Translations under genes and position numbers: made by a program
Notes under the pieces: model-generated
The model's input: the letters and a program-made list of their open reading frames with translations, nothing else
Told to the model about the DNA's origin: nothing
Databases searched by the model: none
Assembly (NCBI GenBank): GCA_964621555.1
Contig: CAZUOO010000008.1
Span: 1 to 27,152 of the forward strand
Reading direction: 5' to 3'
Length of the DNA: 27,152 nucleotides
Source: UBA2022 sp964621555
GTDB taxonomy: Bacteria > Patescibacteriota > Dojkabacteria > SC72
Shown: positions 7,043 through 14,545 of the stretch, piece by piece
How the letters are laid out: each line of letters begins with the position of its first letter
Numbering within the stretch: the stretch's first letter is position 1

Positions 7043-8503
7043 ATGTCTTGGTTTACTCCGTCCAATCGAAAAATAAAGAAGCACTATTCACTTAAAGATA
7101 TTCAAGTAATATCAGAGGTTTCTGAGGGAATATTATCAACTCTAAATTTAGAGGACCTATTACAAAGGGCGGTAGATAATGTTATCTCCAGATATGGGTT
7201 CCTAGGAGGAGTGTTTCTTCTCAAAGATGGTAATACTCTCTACGCAAACACAATTTCGAAGGGAAAGATCGCACTGAAGTTCTTAAACCTTATAGATAAA
7301 CCTGTATCCTCTCTTAAAACTGATATTCTTGGAAACAAGGATAACTATATTGTTAAGAGTATAATTAAAAAGCAGATAGTAGTCGGGAATGACCTTTTGG
7401 ATTTCACTAGAGGAGTAATCCCTGATAATCTAGGGGATCTTGCTAAAAGATTAACCAATACAAGGTCGTGTATATCAATTCCTGTACAGTTTGATGGAAA
7501 AGTCTTTGGGGCATTCTTCATATCGGAAAGTTCCAAAACTGATTTCACATTTGAACTTCCCGTTCTCGAAACTTTTTCAAATCAGTTAGCAATCGCAATC
7601 ATCAACTCTCGATTGTATGAAGCTACCGAGAAACAGGTGAAGGTATTAGAAGATAAAAATAGAGAGATGCAAGCCCTACGTAGAAGAGAACAAGATATGA
7701 TGGATATAATGGGACATGAACTCCGTACTCCCCTCTCCATCATTAGAATCTCCCTCGGATTACTTCAAGATAAACTAAGTAGAAAGGTAACTAAAGACCC
7801 TGTCTGTGATTCATATCTAAATAGAATTAAGGAAGCCCTTGATAGAGAGACTAGACTCCTCGAAGCCATGTTAAACAGTACAAAGATAGAGTCAGAGAAA
7901 ATGGAGATGAGGTTTGAGAAAGTAAATGTGGACTCTATTGTAAAAGACGCTATGTTAGCCATGAGCAGTAAAGCTAGAAAGAAGGAGCTCCAGTTTATCT
8001 ACAAACCTCCTGCCTCCACTCCATTTGTATATGCAGACTCTGTAAGGTTGGGAGAGGTAGTTGATAATCTCGTATTAAATGCAATTAAATATACTGAGAA
8101 AGGGTCGGTAACCATTCAAATCACGGAGGAAGAAGAGAACCTTAGAATATCGGTAACTGATTCAGGCATTGGAATACCCGCAGAAGATATCCCTCACCTT
8201 GGTGAAAAGTTCTACCGTGTAGGTCAATATAGTAATAATGAGTTGGATAGGAAGAAGCGAGCTAAGCTTGAGGAGAAACAAATGATGCTAATTAAGCCAG
8301 GAGGTACGGGTTTAGGATTGTACGTTTCATACAACCTTGTTTCGTTAATGGGAGGTAGTATTGACGTTAAAAGTGTTGTAGGGAAAGGGTCTACATTCTC
8401 TTTCTCCCTTCCAAAATACACAAATCAACCCGATTCCCACTCTAAAAAGACTACAGAAAAAGATGTATTTAAAAGACTAGGATTTACACGAAGAAGATCA
8501 TAA
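7043..8503 (+). CDS. Soluble GAF-domain sensor histidine kinase
   Basis: A 486-aa kinase without membrane helices. A GAF-like sensor spans about 24-195, then a coiled-coil linker (195-220). The HisKA domain has phospho-acceptor H225 in MGHELRTPLS. The HATPase domain has the N box DNLVLNAIKY (N342, N346), the G1 box DSGIGIP (373-379) and the G2 box GGTGLGL (420-426). Between the F box (EKFYRV) and the G2 box is a charged ATP lid that is longer than usual. The C-terminus is a basic tail. It should autophosphorylate in response to a cytosolic signal. No response regulator is adjacent; the OmpR-type protein at 2.0-2.7 kb is the only candidate in the window. Confidence 0.93.
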   Translation: MSWFTPSNRKIKKHYSLKDIQVISEVSEGILSTLNLEDLLQRAVDNVISRYGFLGGVFLLKDGNTLYANTISKGKIALKFLNLIDKPVSSLKTDILGNKDNYIVKSIIKKQIVVGNDLLDFTRGVIPDNLGDLAKRLTNTRSCISIPVQFDGKVFGAFFISESSKTDFTFELPVLETFSNQLAIAIINSRLYEATEKQVKVLEDKNREMQALRRREQDMMDIMGHELRTPLSIIRISLGLLQDKLSRKVTKDPVCDSYLNRIKEALDRETRLLEAMLNSTKIESEKMEMRFEKVNVDSIVKDAMLAMSSKARKKELQFIYKPPASTPFVYADSVRLGEVVDNLVLNAIKYTEKGSVTIQITEEEENLRISVTDSGIGIPAEDIPHLGEKFYRVGQYSNNELDRKKRAKLEEKQMMLIKPGGTGLGLYVSYNLVSLMGGSIDVKSVVGKGSTFSFSLPKYTNQPDSHSKKTTEKDVFKRLGFTRRRS

Positions 8504-8505
8504 GC

Positions 8506-8511
8506 TATAAT
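8506..8511 (+). promoter_or_regulatory. -10-like TATAAT before rpmH
   Basis: An exact TATAAT ending 10 nt before the rpmH ATG. A transcript would start only a few nucleotides before the start codon. Confidence 0.45.
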
Positions 8512-8521
8512 CCACAAGATT

Positions 8522-8704
8522 ATGAAAAGAACTTGGCAACCAAAAAAGATGAGGAGATTGAAAAAACTCGGCTTTCTAGCTAGGAGTGCAACTACTGGTG
8601 GAAGAAAGGTTCTTGCCTCTCGAAGGAGAAAGGGAAGAAAGAGTTTAACAGTTTCTGAAGAATTCAAACTAATGAGGAAGAACCCTAAAGCTAAAGCAAG
8701 ATAA
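8522..8704 (+). CDS. rpmH: 50S ribosomal protein L34, with C-terminal extension
   Basis: A 60-aa highly basic protein starting MKRTWQPKK and containing the L34 core GFLARSATTGGRKVLASRRR-KGRKSL. L34 is normally 44-46 aa; here the core is followed by about 16 extra residues (VSEEFKLMRKNPKAKAR). It is a component of the large ribosomal subunit. It heads the rpmH-rnpA-yidD-yidC-jag cluster, 11 nt before rnpA, as is usual near bacterial origins. Confidence 0.97.
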   Translation: MKRTWQPKKMRRLKKLGFLARSATTGGRKVLASRRRKGRKSLTVSEEFKLMRKNPKAKAR

Positions 8705-8715
8705 TTAGGAATATT

Positions 8716-9054
8716 ATGTTCCCTAAGGAAAATAAACTCTCTGAAAGCGAATTCAAATATGTTTACGAAAAGGGTTTTAGAGCCAAAGGAAGATTTGGCG
8801 TATTAATTGCCCTTAAACCACTCGACTCCACTACGTATAAAGTGGGGTTTGTTGTAAATAAGAAGATTGGTGATGCTGTTGCTAGGCATTTAATGACCAG
8901 AAGACTTAGATCTCTGTTTAGAAAAGAGCTTGAAAAAGCTCCACTACCATACCTCTTTCAATACATTGCATATAAAGCTCCAAACTCGTACTCTGAACTA
9001 GAAGAAGATTTTCAAACTCAGTATTCACAAATACTCAATCATTTCGAGGTATAA
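8716..9054 (+). CDS. rnpA: Ribonuclease P protein component
   Basis: A 112-aa basic protein with the RnpA layout: MFPKENKLSESEFKYVYEKG at the start, KVGFVVNKKIGDAVARH, then MTRRLRSLFR. The family's 'RNR' signature (A-V-x-R-N-x-x-K-R-x-x-R) reads A-V-A-R-H-L-M-T-R-R-L-R here, so the usual Asn is His. The protein aids the catalytic RNA in removing 5' leaders from pre-tRNAs. It sits between rpmH and yidD. The rnpB RNA is not seen in this window. Confidence 0.95.
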   Translation: MFPKENKLSESEFKYVYEKGFRAKGRFGVLIALKPLDSTTYKVGFVVNKKIGDAVARHLMTRRLRSLFRKELEKAPLPYLFQYIAYKAPNSYSELEEDFQTQYSQILNHFEV

Positions 9055-9055
9055 T
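9050..9055 (+). promoter_or_regulatory. -10-like TATAAT before yidD (leaderless spacing)
   Basis: An exact TATAAT within the last codons of rnpA, 7 nt before the yidD ATG. This spacing puts the transcription start at or next to the A of the start codon. Confidence 0.4.
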
Positions 9056-9062
9056 TAGACAT

Positions 9063-9302
9063 ATGAAGTGGATATTTCTTATATTAATACGTATATATCA
9101 AAAGACCTTATCCTATGATCACGGAATTATGGGGAAGATTTTCCCATACACCCGTTACTGTCGCTTTACCCCTACCTGTTCTGCCTATAGCTATGAGGCT
9201 ATATATAAATACGGGGCGATTAAGGGAGGAGCTCTTTCCATCAACAGGGTTCTAAGATGCAAGCACCCTACTCCCGCAGGTACCTACGATCCAGTCAAAT
9301 GA
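9063..9302 (+). CDS. yidD: Membrane protein insertion efficiency factor YidD
   Basis: A 79-aa protein with a short hydrophobic N-terminus (IFLILIRIYQKTLS) and the family core: YCRFTPTCSAYSYEAI, then YGAIKGGALSINRVLRCKHP, and the terminal GTYDPVK (usually G-YDPVP). The Cys residues of CRFTPTCS and RCKHP are conserved in the family. It is thought to assist YidC-dependent membrane insertion. The gene lies 8 nt after rnpA and ends with TGA, showing that TGA is a stop in this genome. Confidence 0.96.
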   Translation: MKWIFLILIRIYQKTLSYDHGIMGKIFPYTRYCRFTPTCSAYSYEAIYKYGAIKGGALSINRVLRCKHPTPAGTYDPVK

Positions 9303-9325
9303 TTTTACATTTACTGCATTTCTAG

Positions 9326-9331
9326 TATAAT
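9326..9331 (+). promoter_or_regulatory. -10-like TATAAT before yidC
   Basis: An exact TATAAT in the yidD-yidC gap, 29 nt before the yidC start codon, which predicts a leader of about 22 nt. Confidence 0.4.
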
Positions 9332-9360
9332 TCAGCAGTTCAGATTTATTAGATTCATAT

Positions 9361-10212
9361 ATGTTAGCAAATATTTGGAATGCTCTCCTATTCCACCCGT
9401 TTTTAAATATACTTCTCGTTAGTTACAACCTTCTTTGGGATAACTTGGGGTTGGCCGTTATCGTAGTTGCAATATTGGTAAGGATAATACTAATTCCTAG
9501 TGTTAGAAGTCAGACTGAAATGACTAGGAAAATGGCTTCTCTCAAGCCTGAGATGGCTAAACTACAGAAGAAGTATGCCAACAATCAGAAGAAACTCGCA
9601 GAGGAACAGATGGCATTGTATAAAAAGGTTGGGTATAACCCTTTGGGTTGCTTGGGATCATTCCTACCTCAAATCCTCATGCTCTATGCAATCATTCAGG
9701 TAATTAACGTTGTAACTGCTAATAATTTCGATGGTATATACCCATTTGTAAAAGATTGGATATTTGGAGGATTGAAAGAACTCACTATTAACACTCATTT
9801 CCTAAATATTGACCTTGCTTCAAACTTCACCGTTGTATCTAAGGAACTTGGATATCTAAACTTTGAGACCATTTCATATCTCCTTCTAGCTATCTTTGTA
9901 GGATTCACTCAGTACATCTCTACCAAGTTCATGCAGTTCTTACAGGGTCAAAACACTGTACCTGCTAAAAAGAAGAATCCAAATGATCCTCCATCTCCTG
10001 AAGAGCTGCAGTCTCAAATGATGAACTCTATGAACTTAATGTTCCCATTCATGACCTTCTTCATTACCCTAACCGCCCCAGCTGTTTTAGGCTTATACTG
10101 GCTTGCACAATCAGTTATGTTGATAGCTCAATACTTCATTATAGATAAGAAGAGAAGTATGGAAGCTGTGCAATCACTTTTAAAAGGCAATAAAAATAAA
10201 TTAATAAAATAA
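9361..10212 (+). CDS. yidC: Membrane protein insertase YidC/OxaA
   Basis: A 283-aa YidC of the short Gram-positive type, without the large periplasmic domain. It has a first helix, then LAVIVVAILVRIILIPSV with the groove arginine R41, a cytosolic coiled hairpin (about 50-88), the GYNPLGCLGSFLPQILMLYA segment, and three further helices. The C-terminus is short and basic. It inserts proteins into the cytoplasmic membrane, alone or with SecYEG. It follows yidD after 58 nt that contain a TATAAT at 9326-9331, so it may have its own promoter. jag follows 4 nt after its stop. Confidence 0.97.
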   Translation: MLANIWNALLFHPFLNILLVSYNLLWDNLGLAVIVVAILVRIILIPSVRSQTEMTRKMASLKPEMAKLQKKYANNQKKLAEEQMALYKKVGYNPLGCLGSFLPQILMLYAIIQVINVVTANNFDGIYPFVKDWIFGGLKELTINTHFLNIDLASNFTVVSKELGYLNFETISYLLLAIFVGFTQYISTKFMQFLQGQNTVPAKKKNPNDPPSPEELQSQMMNSMNLMFPFMTFFITLTAPAVLGLYWLAQSVMLIAQYFIIDKKRSMEAVQSLLKGNKNKLIK

Positions 10213-10216
10213 TTCG

Positions 10217-10774
10217 ATGAACAAGGATCAAGTATTGGAGATTACAAAGGTAGAGTTGGGGAAGATTCTCGATTTAATAGGTATCACCTCTGAGGTGTCC
10301 TATGAGTTTGGTGATAACTCTTCCGATGATTTCATTGTAATTAATGCTGCTATTAAGGGTGAGGATCTAGGCTTTATGATTGGTAATCATGGTAGGCACC
10401 TACAGTCATTCCAAGACGTCTTAAACATGATTGTAAGAACTCAGGTATGGAAAGATGATGAGACTACAAAGTTCATCATAACCGTAGATGCTGGAGACTA
10501 TAGAAAACAGAAAATGGATAGAGTTGAGAGATTAGCTATGCAAAAAGCTGACGATGCTAGAATATTGGGTGAACCTGTTGATCTTGTACCTATGTCCCCT
10601 GCTGAAAGAAGGGTTGTTCATACTGTATTGGGTAGGTTTGACGATGTTAGGACTGAAAGCCAAGGAGAAGGTTGGAATAGATTTGTAAGAATAGTACCTG
10701 TTTCTGAAAAGGACCTTGGAATTACATCCGAAACAGAGGATAATCTTGAGCATGAAGAAGATTCACAGGAATAA
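10217..10774 (+). CDS. jag: Jag/KhpB-type KH-R3H RNA-binding protein
   Basis: A 185-aa protein with a KH domain containing the I-G-x-x-G loop (FMIGNHGRHL, about 53-62) and an R3H domain. In the latter, R131-x3-H135 lies in PAERRVVHTVL, and the C-terminal segment TESQGEGWNRFVRIVP is typical. The N-terminal Jag-N domain found in many Firmicutes is absent. The C-terminus is an acidic tail. It binds RNA and in other bacteria acts with KhpA in regulating cell elongation and division. It sits 4 nt after yidC, its usual neighbour. Confidence 0.93.
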   Translation: MNKDQVLEITKVELGKILDLIGITSEVSYEFGDNSSDDFIVINAAIKGEDLGFMIGNHGRHLQSFQDVLNMIVRTQVWKDDETTKFIITVDAGDYRKQKMDRVERLAMQKADDARILGEPVDLVPMSPAERRVVHTVLGRFDDVRTESQGEGWNRFVRIVPVSEKDLGITSETEDNLEHEEDSQE

Positions 10775-12122
10775 TTGGAGTTGGTATCTCCCAGAGGTCT
10801 TTGTTGGGATAATATCATTCTCTTTATTATTTCTCACTGGTGAAAATACCCTAAAGGTTATAACCTTAGAACTTTTCATTTTGTTGTGGTTTATTCTTAG
10901 CCATGTTTTTAAATCCCGAATACACTCATCTATAATCGTTTTGCTTCTCTCCCTACCTTTTAACCTCACCCTAACCCTTCCCTTTCTAGGAGATCCTTTC
11001 GTGAAAGGTGTATATGTTAACTACCTTTCCCCCACTCTCTCAATTATAGATCTCTTCTCAACAGTTCTCTTAGTAACCTTTTTTTCTGAATTGGTGCAAA
11101 CTAGGAGAGTTAGGGAATATATTAAAACTATCCCTAAGTGGATATATATAGTCATAGGACTACTCATTCTTCACTCCCTATTCCATTTCACTCCCATTAC
11201 CATATTTATGGTGGTTAGATTGATTCTCTACCTAATTACAGGGTATGTTGTCATTACATATATTAGAAGTAATATGCGGGATCTCTCTAATCTTCTTCCC
11301 CCTTCCATACTACTTCTTGTAACTACACAAGTGTTAATTGCAATTCTGCAGGTTCAATCTGGGGCAGCTCTTGGGATAGAGTTTTTAGGGGAACCGAAGG
11401 TTGTTGTGGGTACCCTTGGGTCAAGTTTTTTAAATCTAGACTCAGGTGTTATCCTTCGAGGATATGGGACCTTCCCTCATCCCAACGTGCTTGCAGGTTT
11501 CCTTCTCCTTTCAATTCTTTTCGCACTATACTATATGAAGAAAGGTTGGGTGAGGAATCTCATCCTAATTATGAGTACCGTTGGTATAGCAATATCCTTT
11601 TCTAGAGTGGCATGGTTAATACTGTTAATCTTCGTAGTAATATATGGAGGGAATATGTTGTATCGGTATATTAAAGGGAAGAGAGGAATGTTAAGCATCG
11701 TCCCCCTCCCCTTTCTTGAAAGGATTGGAGCATTGTTTGTAGGGGGGGATAGTAGTGTGAGGGACAGGGTGGAGTTAGTTAATCACTCACTTGAGGTTGT
11801 TAAAGGGAGTTGGTTGTTTGGTGTAGGAGGTGGGGGGTATGTGGCTACTATGAAAGAGTTGTCTGTATATACTGTCAACGGTTTGTTACTTCTACAGCCT
11901 GTTCATAATGTATTTCTACTCTTGTTTGCTGAATATGGGATTATTGGAATCCTTTTTATATGTGGAATGTTGTTTAAAATGGGGGTCTTAAATCTTAGAA
12001 ATGTAAACTTACCTCTCTATCTTTCTCTGTTGGTATTTATAGCCCTTGTAGCTCTCACAGACCATTACCTTGTTACTCTGCCTCAAGGTATAGCAATGCT
12101 AGTTATTATACTTCTGCTTTAG
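10752..12122 (+). CDS. O-antigen ligase/polymerase-like membrane protein
   Basis: A protein of about 456 aa with ten or more membrane helices. It has the motifs of the O-antigen ligase/Wzy superfamily: GYGTFPHPNVLAGFLLL, then ISFSRVAWLILL, then PVHNVFLLLFAEYGIIG. Members polymerise or ligate lipid-linked glycans on the outer face of the membrane. ATG 10752 is chosen because the upstream ATG at 10716 lies 59 nt inside jag; even so it overlaps jag by 23 nt. The 3' end overlaps the convergent HAD gene by 24 nt. In an organism with no sign of lipopolysaccharide genes here, the substrate is more likely a capsule, S-layer or cell-wall glycan (inference). Confidence 0.85.
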   Translation: MKKIHRNNWSWYLPEVFVGIISFSLLFLTGENTLKVITLELFILLWFILSHVFKSRIHSSIIVLLLSLPFNLTLTLPFLGDPFVKGVYVNYLSPTLSIIDLFSTVLLVTFFSELVQTRRVREYIKTIPKWIYIVIGLLILHSLFHFTPITIFMVVRLILYLITGYVVITYIRSNMRDLSNLLPPSILLLVTTQVLIAILQVQSGAALGIEFLGEPKVVVGTLGSSFLNLDSGVILRGYGTFPHPNVLAGFLLLSILFALYYMKKGWVRNLILIMSTVGIAISFSRVAWLILLIFVVIYGGNMLYRYIKGKRGMLSIVPLPFLERIGALFVGGDSSVRDRVELVNHSLEVVKGSWLFGVGGGGYVATMKELSVYTVNGLLLLQPVHNVFLLLFAEYGIIGILFICGMLFKMGVLNLRNVNLPLYLSLLVFIALVALTDHYLVTLPQGIAMLVIILLL

Positions 12123-12809
12123 GGTTGGGAGTATCTCATTTAGATGTTTAACGGTTACGGTCTCTTTAGGTATATCCCCAACTGTATATACGCTCCAGGC
12201 CTCTTTCCTATTTATCCATATCAAATTCTTAACCCCAATTGAATGCCCAGCTATTATATCCCCTTTTACGTTATCCCCTATTATCATGCCATATTCAGGA
12301 TGTACATCTAATTTAAGGAATGTTCTTTTCCAATCCTCACTGTTCTTATGTCTGTTTGCATCACATATTTCTATATGGTGGAAGTATTGCTTGAGGTTGT
12401 GCGTATCTAATTTTAGATGGGTCCAATCCTCTATTGCGTGGGTTACAAGTCCTACCTTCACTCCTAGGTTATTGAAGTATTCGAGTATCTCATATGTACC
12501 ATCAATTATCTCAGGTACTTTGGTATATATTTCAAAGGCTCTCTCTATACATTTATGTCGAACTGCTTCCGATATGGGGATCTTTTCATTTAGGTACTTC
12601 ATTGCCAGTGGCCACTCATTTATAGGGTTTACACTAACTTCGTTATATGCACGTACGAGGGACTCCTCAAATGTTTGAGACACTAATTCGTAGTCTAATT
12701 CTTCTTCGTTCGCAATTATAGTTTTCATTTCCTTACGAGCATCGGTAAAGAGTTGGTTGGTCTCTATTAGAGTATCGTCTAGGTCAAAGAGTATTGCTTG
12801 AGGTTTCAT
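12099..12809 (-). CDS. HAD-superfamily hydrolase
   Basis: A 236-aa protein with HAD motif I FDLDDTLIETN (nucleophile D9, acid/base D11), motif II in VGLVTHAIEDW, a Lys-containing region near HKNSEDWKRT, and motif IV IIGDNVKGDIIAG. The cap inserted after motif I is alpha-helical, as in phosphoglycolate phosphatase-like members. It probably removes phosphate from a small metabolite; the substrate cannot be told. The start overlaps the stop of the PIN gene by 1 nt (TAATG), so it is probably translated from the toxin-antitoxin transcript. The 3' end overlaps the convergent O-antigen ligase-like gene. Confidence 0.9.
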   Translation of the reverse strand: MKPQAILFDLDDTLIETNQLFTDARKEMKTIIANEEELDYELVSQTFEESLVRAYNEVSVNPINEWPLAMKYLNEKIPISEAVRHKCIERAFEIYTKVPEIIDGTYEILEYFNNLGVKVGLVTHAIEDWTHLKLDTHNLKQYFHHIEICDANRHKNSEDWKRTFLKLDVHPEYGMIIGDNVKGDIIAGHSIGVKNLIWINRKEAWSVYTVGDIPKETVTVKHLNEILPTLKQKYNN

Positions 12810-13210
12810 TATTTATCTTTGTATCTAGATATTATGTTTATCTTCCCTTTGCTTAATCTCTTTATGTTGTCGAAGTCCTTCTTATCTCTAGTTATTATAG
12901 TGTCGCAGGTGGTTTCTGCGCTGTAGTATTGAAGAAGGTCTTCGAAGTCTTTGTAGTCAGTTTTGAAAGCCCTTTTTATAATTACATCTGTTAAGGGAAT
13001 TAAAGTCATCTTCCCTACTAGCTTCTGAAATAGTTGAAAATGTGCCCCTCCTCTTTTCATTTTTGTTACATAAATTACAATGTGTACTGACAATGGGGAA
13101 ATGTAGAAATTACTTTTGCTTTGGAAGATATCTTTTATATTTGTCTTTTCAATGTTCCTTCCTGTCACATAATCAATTAGGATATTTGCATCTAGGTATA
13201 TATTCTTCAT
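12809..13210 (-). CDS. PIN-domain protein, probable VapC-type toxin
   Basis: A 133-aa PIN-domain protein. MKNIYLDANILIDY supplies the first catalytic Asp (D7). DFEDLLQYYSAETTCDTIITRDKKDF supplies the later acidic residues (D91, D103, D109 region). The Glu or Asp usually found after the second strand is not obvious (SPLSVHIVIYVTK), so nuclease activity is not certain. PIN toxins cut RNA with bound metal. The start overlaps the upstream antitoxin-like gene by 4 nt (ATGA), the classic arrangement of a type II toxin-antitoxin pair. Confidence 0.82.
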   Translation of the reverse strand: MKNIYLDANILIDYVTGRNIEKTNIKDIFQSKSNFYISPLSVHIVIYVTKMKRGGAHFQLFQKLVGKMTLIPLTDVIIKRAFKTDYKDFEDLLQYYSAETTCDTIITRDKKDFDNIKRLSKGKINIISRYKDK

Positions 13211-13518
13211 TTCTTTAGATACTTTTTTCTTAATTCTCTCATATATAGCTTTTTGTAGTATGGGTCGTTTGGAATTTCCTCTTTAAGTTCAACTGTGGCG
13301 AAGAGCTTTTCAGCTATATCACCAATGCTTTCCTCTCTTTCTTTCTCACCCTCTTTCCTTTCAATTGTAATATCGTATTGTGCGGGGATGAAGTATGCAA
13401 TAGAATTCCCTTTCTCAACTACTTCATATACCTGTCCAGAGGCTAATGCATCTTTTAATTGTGTTAGTCCGTGTCTAAAATCTCTGAGATTTATTTTTTG
13501 GTATTCTTTGTTCTTCAT
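13207..13518 (-). CDS. Phd/YefM-like antitoxin
   Basis: About 103 aa from ATG 13518. The N-terminus KINLRDFRHGLTQLKDALASG, then YEVVEKGNSIAYFIP, is the Phd/YefM pattern: a DNA-binding and dimer domain with a beta hairpin ending in a hydrophobic-x-P. The charged C-terminal part should wrap around and inhibit the PIN toxin. The frame continues to a TTG at 13557, but ATG 13518 gives the standard N-terminus and immediately follows a palindrome that suits an autoregulatory operator. The overlap with the PIN gene (ATGA) supports co-expression. Confidence 0.8.
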   Translation of the reverse strand: MKNKEYQKINLRDFRHGLTQLKDALASGQVYEVVEKGNSIAYFIPAQYDITIERKEGEKEREESIGDIAEKLFATVELKEEIPNDPYYKKLYMRELRKKYLKK

Positions 13519-13539
13519 GTTTAACATGAGTTTAACATG
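13516..13539. promoter_or_regulatory. Candidate antitoxin operator: palindrome plus direct repeat
   Basis: CATGTTTAACATG at 13516-13528 is a perfect 6-1-6 palindrome that includes the antitoxin start codon. GTTTAACATG occurs at 13519-13528 and again at 13530-13539, an 11-nt spacing, about one helical turn. Phd/YefM antitoxins repress their own operon at such palindromes; the assignment is inference. Confidence 0.45.
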
Positions 13540-13652
13540 GGTGGTGTTGGATTGCAACTCTAATCTACTGGATGATTTTGTAGATACCTATTTCCTCTAT
13601 ATGGAGTACCTTCTTCCTGCATTTGAAAGAAGTATAGTTATAATCTGGATTT

Positions 13653-14129
13653 CTAACCCTTGCTTACATACTTCATATATACCCTATCTGCTCCTGGTCC
13701 ATACTTATCCTTCTTAAAGTCGTAGATTATGAATCCGTTATTAAGATATAGGCAGAGAATTGGGGTATTTGCAGGGTGGGCAGTTGCATATATCATTTTC
13801 ACGTCATCTTTTGACATGATTGTTTCTAATCTATGGTTGAAGAGAGCTACGCCAACTCCCTTTCTTCTGTATTCTGGGTCCACTACTAATGAGCTCATTT
13901 CATATACTCCTTCCTCAATCTCATCTTCATTTACGGCATATCTGTATGATGCCCATCCTATCAATTTCTCACTATCGTATATGCCAAATGCTTCTCCTTG
14001 TTTTCGGGATATTATATCTTCAAGGGCTTCCTTATTATATCTGTAGTACATGTTTTCAGCGGGTGCTCCCCTACTCTCTAGATCTAGTATTTGATTTATA
14101 TTTTCTTTCCCAAGTTTTACTATTTTCAT
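13653..14129 (-). CDS. GNAT-family N-acetyltransferase
   Basis: A 158-aa GNAT protein. The acetyl-CoA binding motif A is LVVDPEYRRKGVGVALF (R88-R-K-G-V-G93), followed by the motif B region IYATAHPANTPILCLYLNNGF, typical of the fold. The substrate is unknown; it could be a small amine, an antibiotic or a protein N-terminus. It stands alone on the minus strand between the cupin and the toxin-antitoxin genes, with about 130 nt before the antitoxin. The ATG at 14129 follows an A/T-rich stretch with TATTAA close by. Confidence 0.9.
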   Translation of the reverse strand: MKIVKLGKENINQILDLESRGAPAENMYYRYNKEALEDIISRKQGEAFGIYDSEKLIGWASYRYAVNEDEIEEGVYEMSSLVVDPEYRRKGVGVALFNHRLETIMSKDDVKMIYATAHPANTPILCLYLNNGFIIYDFKKDKYGPGADRVYMKYVSKG

Positions 14130-14139
14130 AATTAATATT

Positions 14140-14499
14140 CTAAATTGAATTTTCTGTTGCTGTTAAAGTTGTATCTGTCGCATTACCAGTGTTTACAGTT
14201 CCCTTAGGCTCTATCAGTACTATATGTACCTCCTCTTCTGCTTCAGGTTTATGTTCAACTCCATGTGGGATAGTTATAAATTCACCTTCCCTTATAGTTT
14301 CAACCTTATCTCTAAAGTTTATCTTTAACGTACCTTTAACTACTAGAAACATCTCATCCTCTATTTCATGTGAGTGCCATACAAACTCTCCTTTTAGCTT
14401 AACTACCTGGATTTTTTGTTCATTGAATTCACCAACAATCTTTGGACTCCAGTATTCATTAAATAGTGAGAGTTTCTGAGTTATATTTACTACAGACAT
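14140..14499 (-). CDS. Cupin-domain protein
   Basis: A 119-aa single-domain cupin. Motif 1 is G37-EFVW-H42-S-H44-EIED-E49-MFLVVK-G56. Motif 2 is G72-EFITI-P78-H-G80-VE-H83. All four metal ligands (H42, H44, E49, H83) are present, so it should bind a metal. Cupins of this size include isomerases and dioxygenases as well as pure sensors, so the reaction is not assignable. The C-terminal tail is rich in Thr and Asn. A second cupin gene lies upstream, but the two proteins differ clearly in sequence. Confidence 0.88.
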   Translation of the reverse strand: MSVVNITQKLSLFNEYWSPKIVGEFNEQKIQVVKLKGEFVWHSHEIEDEMFLVVKGTLKINFRDKVETIREGEFITIPHGVEHKPEAEEEVHIVLIEPKGTVNTGNATDTTLTATENSI

Positions 14500-14545
14500 T
14501 ATTATATATATTAAATTTATATCGTATGTAATATAGCCCTTTTAC

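Noticed and set aside
9063..9302. Alternative genetic code with TGA as glycine
   Set aside because: yidD ends in TGA exactly where the family ends, and no conserved protein in the window has an in-frame TGA.
10716..10751. Longer O-antigen ligase-like protein from ATG 10716
   Set aside because: It would lie 59 nt inside jag and adds polar residues before the first helix; ATG 10752 gives the smaller overlap.
13519..13557. Longer antitoxin starting at TTG 13557
   Set aside because: The added residues do not fit the Phd/YefM N-terminus and run through the palindromic operator candidate; ATG 13518 fits better.
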